This document shows positions 12,136 through 21,746 of a DNA stretch of 64,000 nt, piece by piece. A program made the position numbers and the translations under genes. This DNA is from Flaccisagitta enflata (taxonomy: Eukaryota; Chaetognatha; Sagittoidea; Aphragmophora), in assembly GCA_965153355.1 (NCBI GenBank), contig OZ231128.1, forward strand, positions 31,620,001 through 31,684,000. Reading direction: 5' to 3'. Position 1 is the stretch's first letter. Each line of letters begins with the position of its first letter. The notes beneath the pieces are model-generated. The model saw only the letters and a program-made list of their open reading frames with translations, had not been told where the DNA came from and did not search any database.

Positions 12136-12589
12136 CTACGGAATAGGAGAAAGAGAATACAATGACAAACCGATGATTAAATCATATGAACAGCAATCCC
12201 GTGCAAGATTATGGATTCTCGAATTATTGAATGAAGCCAGGATTATGACCCTCTTTCACATTCTGCCTCTCATCACCACCCCCACCTCGACCTACTTATA
12301 TGTCGTGGTGCACACGAGCAGCAAATTAGCAAAGTCATTTTGCGTGAAATTCATAATTTCTCTTGTAATGCAAGAATTTACATCTCTAAGAACATGGCCT
12401 TTTTTATGTGACTTTAGAATAGGGCCATGTCTTTAGAAATGCAAATTTATGCACTCAGAGACAGATTAAGAATTTCACGTGAAATAAGTCAAGGAATGGG
12501 GGCTAATTTTCTTTTATTTCTATCAATTTTTCCAACTGATTTTAAACACATGAATGATTCTTAATGCAGATGAATCAATGATTTATGCT

Positions 12590-14203
12590 AAAAATCTTGA
12601 AAGAGTATGGGTCCGCGACTGGGGTCAAACGGCGTTGTCGAACGGCGTTGTCAAACGGCGTTGTCGAACGGCGTTGTCGAACGGCGTTGTCGAACGGCGT
12701 TGTCAAACGGCGTTGTCAAACGGCGTTGTCAAACGGCGTTGTCAAACGGCGTTGTCGAACGGCGTTGTCGAACGGCGTTGTCAAACGGCGTTGTCAAACG
12801 GCGTTGTCAAACGGCGTTGTCAAACGGCGTTGTCAAACGGCGTTGTCAAACGGCGTTGTCGAACGGCGTTGTCGAACGGCGTTGTCGAACGGCGTTGTCG
12901 AACGGCGTTGTCAAACGGCGTTGTCAAACGGCGTTGTCGAACGGCGTTGTCAAACGGCGTTGTCAAACGGCGTTGTCGAACGGCGATGTTGTTGAACGGC
13001 GATGTTGTTGAACGGCGATGTTGTCGAACGGCGATGTTGTCAAATGGCGATGTTGTCAAACGGCGATGTTGTCAAACGGCGATGTTGTCAAACGGCGATG
13101 TTGTCAAACGGCGATGTTGTCAAACGGCGATGTTGTCGGCGTTGTCAAACGGTGTTGACGAAGTGTTGTCAAAAGCCGTTGTCAAACACCGTTGTCAAAC
13201 AGTGTTGTCAAATGGTCTTGTCAAATAGCGGTCAAATAGGGGTTGAGAGATAAGCTGCTTTGTTCATATACATAGGTTGAGCCATTTAATTTTGAGTCTA
13301 CGTAACAAATTTTAACCAAATCGATTGAGAATTGTTCAAGTTAAACACATTTTTCACTTTTAAGGTGGTAGGCTGGTTAGGTGGTAGGCCGGTTAGCATG
13401 CTAAAATCTTTACAAATCAAATACATATGTTGAGTCCTTCCATTTAGAGAAAACATACAAAGTTTACACCTAATCAGTTGAAAAACGCCAAAGTTATGAA
13501 CTTTTTTCACTTTAAGGCTGGTAGGCTAGTTGGGTGGTAGGCCGGTTTGGCCGGTTAGCATGCTAAAATCTTCACGATTCAAATACTTATATTGAGTCCT
13601 TCTATTCAGAGACTACATACCAAGTTTCAACCAAATAGGTTGAAAAATGCAGAAGTTATGCACATTTTTCACTATTCGGCTGGTAGGCTGGTTGGGTGGT
13701 AGGCCGGTTTGGCTGGTTAGCATGCTGAAATCTTTACAATTCAAATACATATGTTGAGTCCTTCCATTTAGAGACTACATACCAAGTTTTAACCAAATCG
13801 GTTGAAAAATGCAGAAGTTATGCACTTTTTTTACTTTTAGGCTGGTAGGCTGGTTGGGTGGTAGGCCGGTTTGGCCGGTTAGCATGCTAAAATCTTTACA
13901 ATTCAAATACATATGTTGAGTCCTTCCATTTAGAGACTACATACCAAGTTTCAACCAAATCAGTTGAAAAATGCAGAAGTTATGCACGTTTTTCACTTTT
14001 TGGCTGGTAGGCTGGTTGGGTGGTAGGCCGGTTTGGCCAGTTAGCATGCTAAAATCTTTACAATTCATTTACATATGTTAGGTCCTTCCATTTAGAGCTA
14101 CATGCCAGTTTTCAGCAAATTGGTTGAAAAATGCCAAAATTATGCACATTTTTAACTTTTAGGCTGGTAGGCTGGTTGGGCAGGTTGGGTATCGGATCAT
14201 AAC
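12590..14203 (+). repeat. Family A composite repeat, copy 2 (3' truncated)
   Basis: Same start as copy 1 (TCTTGAAAGAGTATGGGTCC). The minisatellite at 12627-13240 is very regular: 13-bp AACGGCGTTGTCA/G units, then 16-bp AACGGCGATGTTGTCA units. Five to six ~163-bp units follow to about 14190. The hairpin module is cut off by the 81-bp satellite. Confidence 0.88.
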
Positions 14204-14204
14204 T

Positions 14205-15715
14205 CAACATCAGGCCCACACACTGGCCCTAAATGACCACCCTATCAAGCTCTTAGGCCTATCTCAGCTCTATCCACCCATAACCACCACCTTCACCATC
14301 ACACTGGCCCTAAATGACCACCTATCAAGCTCTTGGGCTATCTCAACTCTATCCACCATAACCACCACCTTCCACCATCACACTGGCCTAAATGACCCTA
14401 TCAAGCTCTTGGGCCTATCTCAACTCTATCACCCATAACCACCTTCCCATCACTGGCCTAAATGACCACCTATCAAGCTCTTGGGCCTATCTCATCTATC
14501 CACCCATAACCCACCACCTTCCACATCACACTGGCCCTAAATGACCACCTATCAACTCTTAGGCCTATCTCAACTCTATCCACCTGTAACCACCTTCACC
14601 ATCACACTGGCCTAATACTATCAAGCTCTTAGGCCTATCTCAACTCTATCCACCACAACCACAACCTTCCACCATCACACTGGCCCTAAATGACCACCTA
14701 TCAAGCTTAGGCCTATCTCGCTCTATCCACCCATAACCTAACCACCACCTTCCACCATCACACTGGCCTAAATGACCACCTATCAAGCTCTTGGGCCTAT
14801 CTCAACTCTATCCACCCATACCTACACCACATCACACTGGCCCTAAATGACCACCTATAAAATCTGGGCCTATCTCAACTCTATCTTCTGTACCACTTCC
14901 CATCCACTGGCTAAATGACCACCTATCAAGCTCTTGGGGCTATCTCGCTCTATCACCCATAACCACCACCTTCCACCATCACTGACCTAATGCCTATCAA
15001 GCTCTTAGCCCATCTAATCTATCACCCTATACCACCTTCCACCATCACACTGGCCCTAAATGACCACCTATCAAGCTCTTAGGCCTATCTCAACTCTATC
15101 CACCCATAACCACCACCTTCCACCATCACACTGGCCCTAAATGACCACCTATCAAGCTCTTGGGCCTATCTCAACTCTATCCACCCATAACCACCACCTT
15201 CCACCATCACACTGACCCTAAATGACCACCTATCAAGCTCTTGGCCTATCTCAACTCTATCACATACCTTCACCATCACTGGCCTAAATGACACCCTGCC
15301 TCTAAAATATGGCTATCTCAACTCTATCCTTTTTACTATACCACCTTCACCATCACTGGCCCTACATGACCACCTATCAAGCTCTTGGAGAAACACATCT
15401 CTATCTACTCCTAACTAGTACCTTCCACCATCACACTGGCCCTAAATGACCACCTATCAAGCTCTTAGGCCTATCTCAGCTCTATCCACCCATAACCACC
15501 ACTTTCCACCATCACACTAGTTCTATATGACCACCTATCAAGCTCTTGGGCCTATCTCAACTCCTATCACCCACTGCTCACCACCTTCCTGTCACACTGG
15601 CCTAATGACCACCTATCAAACTCTTAGGCCTATCTCAACTCTATCACCATAACCTACACCTTCCCACCATCACACTGGCCCTAAATGACCACCTATCAAG
15701 CTCTTAGGCCCGTCA
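14205..15715. repeat. 81-bp satellite, ~18 copies with many small deletions
   Basis: Unit begins ACTGGCCCTAAATGACCACC and contains TATCAAGCTCTTGGGCCTAT and CACCACCTTCCACCATCAC. Clean copies (15050-15240) are exactly 81 bp apart; many others lack one base of a doubled letter or short segments. Confidence 0.93.
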
Positions 15716-16085
15716 AACGCCGGTCAACGTCCCTCCCACCTCCACATTTGAGTTTTGATTATAAATCATAACAAGCCATATTCACTGAACTTAAGGGAAT
15801 TATCATGATTTCAGTAATTAATGAGTTTGAAAAAGCTAAGAGCAGACATGTCGAAAAAATTCTGAATTTTGGTACAAAACGTATCATCTCTTTTTAATAT
15901 GTTTTTCTGTCAAGAAATCTCTCTTTAACTCAACATTGAATTACTATAAGGCGGCAATATGCAAATATCTTTGAAGAAACCATCTTGTTTTATATAATGG
16001 TTCTCTCCTTGAAGAAAATCTTTTCAATTTCTTAAAAATATGAAGTAACTGCATTCTATAGCTACTCCTTTGCATTACTTTGAAT

Positions 16086-17700
16086 TTTTCAACAGAGATA
16101 CTACTAAAAAATATCTATCATACGCCAGCAAGCTGGAAATTGTCTTAATTCGTTTAGCCGCGATGTTTTTTCAAAAATTAGAATTTGTCAACCAAATGGT
16201 TTTTAGGCGAAATTGACATTTTTGGCAAAAAACATTCGTAGGGTATTTAGTTCTGGAAGTCCCAAGCTGTCCCAGAGGCTATGAGACCCAAATACATCAT
16301 AGTTAAGATATATCACGGCCAGAAAGACTGAATCCACTGAACTTTTGCGAACTTTCGTTTGACAGGTACGCGTGGTGAATAAAAAGGGACTATCTTTATC
16401 CTTATTTTCACAATGAAAAATCAATTTTCTCCAAAACTACACATCAAAAATCTATGAAATTTTTAACAGAGATACTACTTAAAAATATCTATCTAACGCC
16501 ACCAAGCTGAAATTTGTGTCATTGTTCGTTTAGCCGTAATGTTTTTTCAAAGATTTAAATATGTCAACCTTAAGATTTTTAGGCAAAATTGACTTTTTTG
16601 GCAAAAACCATCTGTAGGGTATTTAGTTCTGGGAGTCCCAAGCTGTCCCAGAGGCTATGCAACCCAAATACATCATAGTTAATATATATCATGGCCAGAA
16701 AGACTGAATCCACTGAACTTTTGCGAACTTTCATTTGACAGGTAGGGTTGGGGACAAAAAAGGAGCTATCTTTATCTCTATTTTCACAATAAAAAATCAA
16801 TTTTCTCCAAAACTACACATTGAAAATCTATGAAATTTTTAACAGAGATACTACTTATAAATATCTATCAAACGCCACCAAGCTGAAATTTGTGTCGTTA
16901 TTCGTTTAGCCGTAATGTTTTTTCAAAGATTTAAATATGTCAACCTTAAGATTTTTAAGCAAAATTGACTTTTTTGGCAAAAACCATCTGTAGGGTATTT
17001 AGTTCTGGGAGTCCCAAGCTGTCCCAGAGGCTATGCAACCCAAATACATCATAGTTAACATATATCATGGCCAGAAACACTGAATCCACTGAACTTTTGC
17101 GAACTTTTATTTGACAGGTAGGGTTGGCGACAAAAAAGGGGCTATCTTTATCTCTATTTTCACAATGAAAAATCAATTTTCTCCAAAACTACTCGTTAAA
17201 AATCTTTGAAATTTTTAACAGAGATATTACTTAAAAATATCTATCAAACGCCACCAAGCTGAAAATTGTGTCGTTATTTGTTTAGCCGTAATGTTTTTTC
17301 AAAGATTTAAATTTGTCAACCTAAAGATTTTTAGGCAAAATTGACCTTTTTGGCAAAAACCATTCGTAGGGTGTTTAATTCTGGGAGTCCCAAGCTGTCC
17401 CAAAGGCTATGAGACCCAAATACATCATATTTAAGATATATCAAGGCCAGAAAGACTGAATCCACTGAACTTTCGCGAACTTTTATTTGACAGGTAGGGG
17501 TGGCGACAAAATGGGCATATTTTTTTCCTTTTTTTCAAAAAGAAAAATCAATTTTCTCAAAAACTACTCGACAAAAATCTTTGAAATTTTTACCCAAGAT
17601 ACTACCTAAAAATATCTATCAAATGCCACCAAGCAAGAAATTGTGACTTTATTTGTTTAGCCTCAACAAATTAATAAAGATTAAAATATTTTGCCCAATA
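16086..17700. repeat. 376-bp satellite, about 4.3 copies
   Basis: Each unit starts near GAAATTTTTAACAGAGATAC and contains CGCCACCAAGCTGAAATTTG and CTGGGAGTCCCAAGCTGTCC. Landmarks recur at exactly 376 bp in the first three units (16203, 16579, 16955). Each of these has a 73-codon minus-strand open frame. Confidence 0.93.
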
Positions 17701-17883
17701 TTAGTGAAGAAAATACCCTTACTCGGGAGTACAGTTCCAGCTGCTAAAAGCATTTTACGGCCACCAGACCCAAATTATAGCCTGAACTGTTCATCAAACC
17801 ATATAACTAGGTGACCTGAACCATAAAAAGGAAAATTTGAGTGATTGCTTTCTGGGCCTAAATGCTTGATATGAAGCCACTGT

Positions 17884-18070
17884 GGGCCGCAAAGCGGCTT
17901 ACCCTAGTACAACTTCCCTCCAAATACGAAGCAAATCGGGCAAGGCGTTCAAAAGTTAGCCCATTTTTAAAAGTGTGGACGACGACGACAACGACAACGA
18001 CGACGACGACGACACCCACCCGCCTCGAATTATAGTCCGCGTCGGAATGGTATTCCGTCGCGGACAAAAA
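17884..18070 (+). repeat. Family A, copy 5 (3' module only)
   Basis: Only the terminal ~185 bp: AAAGCGGCTTACCCTAGTAC, TTCAAAAGTTAGCCCATTTT, a GACGACGAC run, and the hairpin 18035-18065 followed by AAAAA. It lies 60 bp before the BEL 5' LTR. Confidence 0.87.
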
Positions 18071-18132
18071 TAATTTCTTTTAAAAAGATTGTAAAATCAT
18101 TATTTTAATTTTTTTTTTCTAGAAAGTGATTT

Positions 18133-18597
18133 TGTTCGGCGATGTAACGACGAACGTTCGAGCAAGATACGCACTTTGTAAACAATCGATAGATTCTCTC
18201 ACTACTTTTCAACGCTTCAGCGCTCTGCGCACATTATCGAGTTTACAAGAACATTTGAATTAAATTGATATCTCGTTTCTTACATGATTAATGATTCTCG
18301 ACCTGAAAACTACCCCAACAATGGTAATGAAATGTCTTATTGTAGTCGAATGATTGATTGTATGACTGATTGCTTGATTGCGTGTATGATTGACATATTG
18401 ACTGTCTTTTGTAGATCATTTGGTAATAATGCATTGCTTCTAATCTTTCTCTCTACAGTGTTGAACCTGGCTTGGCCAGTGTGTATACAAGAATAAAGTC
18501 ATCATACTGTTCAATACCGTTGGGCATTTACATACAGACAGGGTCGTAGGAAAGGGCTTGATAGATCTATTTAGATGCGTGCGTAGATCGCGAAACA
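18133..18597 (+). repeat. BEL element 5' LTR
   Basis: Begins TGTTCGGCGATGTAACGACG and ends GATCGCGAAACA, with TGTT...AACA inverted ends. A polyadenylation-type AATAAA at 18492-18497 is present here but is AATACA in the 3' LTR. Aligned by eye with the 3' LTR the two differ at roughly one base in ten with several small indels. Confidence 0.92.
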
Positions 18598-19114
18598 TTC
18601 AACACATTAGTCAGCAAGTGTTTCCCGGTTTAGATATTTTCGATAAAGCCCTTTTCTAGTCCCAACCGACCTTTTACGCTCACAACTACGAACGATCTCG
18701 TCGCATCGAAGATTTGGACATCGACGATCGGCAAGAAAGAAAAAGACTCTTTCATCGGAATTTACAATCTATCTGTTCCGCTTTTTTAAAAGCCGAACCG
18801 AACGCGTTTGTTTGTTGTGAATCACGTGTTCAGACGTTGATTCCAGTCCCTCATTCCCGTGGATATTGATAGCCGTTTCTGGCCTGTACAGAAACGCATT
18901 TTTTCATTGATTCTCTTTAAGAATCATTTTTCATTTCCCCTCGTTATCCTCGTTATTCCACCGTGAATATACGATCGTGACTCGCATAGCGACGTCGTCG
19001 TTATCGTCGTCGTCATCGTCGTTGTTTCATCGACTTCATCGGTTCTTAGTTAAGAATCATCGACGGTCGTTTCCGCGCGTTAAAGTGCCGAAACGCGTCA
19101 TCGAATTGATCATC

Positions 19115-19152
<38 letters not shown>

Positions 19153-19264
19153 ACGTTTCGCGTTTGTCGAAACGGAACAAAGAAGATAGTTTTCCGATTT
19201 TTGTCACTTGGGCACAAATCGCGATTTTTTTTTTTGTCTTTGAGTCACACTTAAAGACACAACA
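18598..19264 (+). other. BEL leader (5' untranslated region)
   Basis: Runs 667 bp between the 5' LTR and the gag ATG. I see no convincing tRNA primer-binding site right after the LTR. It contains a CG-rich stretch of GTCGTCGTTATC-type repeats (about 18990-19025) and a (TC)15 run at 19121-19150. Confidence 0.6.
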
Positions 19265-20725
19265 ATGGCTGCAAAGTCACTCTACTCTGATCCCCTTCCA
19301 GGCGATCGCTTCGCACGACGATTGATCACTGAAATCAATCGAAACATCGGAACTCTCCCTACCGACCATGGGGAAGCAGTTGATTTGAATGAACAGCGTC
19401 TCATTCAAGAAGTGAATCAGACGAGAACTGCCATTGAATCGACGGCAAACGAATTACGGATTATGACTGATATCTCTGACATGATGAGAAATCGTGTCAC
19501 AGACACTTTGAACAGAGCAGCGGATATCCTTACCAGATATCAGCCCATTCAGTTTGAGATTCGCGGCGCCGAATCTCAGAATGGGAGAGTGGATGAGGTT
19601 AGGAACTCTCCTCCTCCTCCTCCTCCTCCTCATTCTGCTCGAGGCTCAGACACCCAGTTGGGTGAAGACGTAGCCGCTCTACTTTTCCCAGGAACTGGTA
19701 GATTGAGCCGTCAATCTTCCCACCATTCCACGTATCAGTCATCTGAGCCCCCAGCCTATTATGAGACTCGCGAGGGTCTCACACCCACAGGATCGGTGAC
19801 AGGTCGTCAGTCACCAACCCCCTCTCTCTCGTCTCGTCATGTGGACGAAGAGGCTGCGTCCCAAGCGGCCCAGAGACAGCATCGTGAAAACCGGCTGAGT
19901 CTGGAATCTGAGATGGACAGATTACAGACTGAGAGGGAAAGGCGAAGTAGAGATCATGTCTTCGAAGATCGAGAACTTGAAAGAAGGATGCAGCGACTTC
20001 ACGCTGAGCTGCAAAATTCGGATTCGCTTGAAAGAGCTCGAATCCGGGATCAACAGGAGCATGACAATGAGTTAGCTGCACGAAGAACTAACTCAACCAT
20101 AGACTGGGTGGCCAACCACCCTGGTGGTCAACCCAGCGCATCGACACCCGCGAATGCTGCGGCTGCAGCGGCAGCAGCAGCCGCAGCAGCCACTCCAATA
20201 AATCCCTTTCTCCCAGGAAATGGAGGCTCAAGGGTCAATTCACCTCCAGCCCCACAAGGAAACGCTCAGTTTCCACAGAGACCTGCCGCAGCATCACCAC
20301 TGCAGCAACATGTGCAGCAACCACAAAATCCGTTGTTGCAGCAACAGACAAACCAGGACACTCAGTTGTTGCATTTGATCCAGCAGATGCAACAGCAGAT
20401 GCAACAACAGTCACAGCAGACGCAGCAAATGCAGCAGCAGATGCAGCAGCAGATGCAGCAAATGCGACAGGAATTCAGGCAGCAAACTCCCACTCCAAGT
20501 TTGCAGCCAGGTGCTTCACCATTCTACCCACAAGGTGCTGCACCATCCCCATCTCCTTCTGTGGCCGGAAGCATGGTCGGTGCTACTGCACCACCTTCTT
20601 TGCTGCAAGGTGACATAGCAGTCACTTCTCACGGTGAATCTGAGAGCCCACTCACGCAACCTCATGATTCAGAGCCGGCCGCCAAAGGAGAATCGCTTCA
20701 CTGGAGACGATTCTCAGGATTTTGA
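19265..20725 (+). CDS. gag: BEL gag, N-terminal part
   Basis: Gag forms the virus-like particle of the retrotransposon. The ATG at 19265 follows the leader and gives 486 residues. The first ~110 are a helical, charged region; then comes a low-complexity part with a run of prolines (SPPPPPPPHS), a charged coiled-coil-like stretch of EREL/RRMQ type (about residues 215-265), an alanine run (about 300-312), and a long glutamine/methionine-rich segment (about 345-415, QMQQQMQQQ). The frame ends with SLHWRRFSGF, but the conserved gag core clearly continues in the next frame from about 20680, where PPKENRFTGDDSQDFESFM begins. So this is either the upstream product of a +1 frameshift, or gag has suffered a 1-nt indel. 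Confidence 0.82.
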   Translation: MAAKSLYSDPLPGDRFARRLITEINRNIGTLPTDHGEAVDLNEQRLIQEVNQTRTAIESTANELRIMTDISDMMRNRVTDTLNRAADILTRYQPIQFEIRGAESQNGRVDEVRNSPPPPPPPHSARGSDTQLGEDVAALLFPGTGRLSRQSSHHSTYQSSEPPAYYETREGLTPTGSVTGRQSPTPSLSSRHVDEEAASQAAQRQHRENRLSLESEMDRLQTERERRSRDHVFEDRELERRMQRLHAELQNSDSLERARIRDQQEHDNELAARRTNSTIDWVANHPGGQPSASTPANAAAAAAAAAAAATPINPFLPGNGGSRVNSPPAPQGNAQFPQRPAAASPLQQHVQQPQNPLLQQQTNQDTQLLHLIQQMQQQMQQQSQQTQQMQQQMQQQMQQMRQEFRQQTPTPSLQPGASPFYPQGAAPSPSPSVAGSMVGATAPPSLLQGDIAVTSHGESESPLTQPHDSEPAAKGESLHWRRFSGF

Positions 20726-21746
20726 ATCCTTCATGACACAATTTGAGTCAGCAACAACGCTTGATGGCGTTACTGATCAAATGATTTTTGGTGAACTGAA
20801 GTTTTGGGTCGCTGGTAACGCCAAGATTGCCGTTACTCAGTACGACAATGAAAAGGATCACTCTGAGGCTTTGAGAAAAGCCAAAGCTCACCTCAGACGG
20901 GAATATGGACAAAGAGTCCTCACAGCCAGGCAAATGCTTGACAGCTTGCTGACTGGAGGCAAACTTGATCAGAAGGACACGGAGGGCATCCGTGGCCTCA
21001 TTTTGAAACTTGAGCAAGTTCACCAGCGTGCTATTGAGACCGACAGAGAACGGACTTTCTCTACTCGGGAGACTTTCAAAGACATCCTGAGTAAGAAACT
21101 TCCTTTCTTTACCCATAAGTGGGCAAAGATCATCGAGAACACCGAGGAAAGACGTTTCTACGACTCAACCATCAAAGAGTTGGATTTTAACGATTTCATT
21201 CGTTACCTCAGAAAATCCAACAAGATCCTGATGTGTAAGGCTAGTCTGTCTGACGCTCCAGCTCCATCACCCAAGGATGGACCTGGCAACAAAGGAGCGA
21301 AAAACTCCAAAGTTGCTGCCACTTCAGCTGAAATTGCCGCAACTGGAGCTGAAGTTGCTTCAACTTCAAGACCCAAACCTAAAGGACCACCAGTAGGTGG
21401 AAATGGAAACCAAAAGAAGTCCTTTTCCTCCGCTGTGAAGCAGAGTGGAACTGGATCCAAAGAGGTGACTTCCTCTTCAGCGGTGAAGACGAACTCATCC
21501 TCTGCTGCACCAGGCAACTGCCTGGCATGCAAAAATGGAAAACACGATTTGGATTGTTGCACTGAGTTCCTCAAGAAGTCAAAACCAGACAGGAAGGAAT
21601 TTGCAAAATCCAATGGATTGTGTTACTTGTGCTTGGCGCACGGACACATGGTGTCTCAGTGCACTGAAGACGTCAAGTGCAAGGAATGCAACAAGAAACA
21701 CCACTCTGTCTTCCATTGGGAGAAGACGGAGGAGGAAGCCATTTGA
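20634..21746 (+). CDS. gag: BEL gag core and nucleocapsid (different frame from N-terminal part)
   Basis: This frame overlaps the previous one by 92 nt and needs a +1 shift. From about 20680 it encodes a DUF1759-like capsid core: FTGDDSQDFESFMTQFE, then LRREYGQRVLTARQMLDSL and IRGLILKLEQVHQRAIE. A basic/alanine/serine linker follows, then cysteine-histidine knuckles (CLACKNGKHDLDCC, CYLCLAHGHMVSQC, CKECNKKHH), the nucleic-acid-binding part typical of BEL/Pao. The apparent first Met codon (a GTG at 20634) is unlikely to be a real start. The frame is closed by TGA at 21744-21746, immediately before the protease region in the same frame. Confidence 0.85.
   Translation: MNLRAHSRNLMIQSRPPKENRFTGDDSQDFESFMTQFESATTLDGVTDQMIFGELKFWVAGNAKIAVTQYDNEKDHSEALRKAKAHLRREYGQRVLTARQMLDSLLTGGKLDQKDTEGIRGLILKLEQVHQRAIETDRERTFSTRETFKDILSKKLPFFTHKWAKIIENTEERRFYDSTIKELDFNDFIRYLRKSNKILMCKASLSDAPAPSPKDGPGNKGAKNSKVAATSAEIAATGAEVASTSRPKPKGPPVGGNGNQKKSFSSAVKQSGTGSKEVTSSSAVKTNSSSAAPGNCLACKNGKHDLDCCTEFLKKSKPDRKEFAKSNGLCYLCLAHGHMVSQCTEDVKCKECNKKHHSVFHWEKTEEEAI

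Noticed and set aside
12554-13228. Open frames up to 224 codons across the 13-bp minisatellite
   Set aside because: All three frames are open because of the unit composition; family A is found elsewhere without such frames.
20748-21116. Minus-strand frames inside the BEL element
   Set aside because: Shadows of gag/pol on the other strand, no independent motifs.
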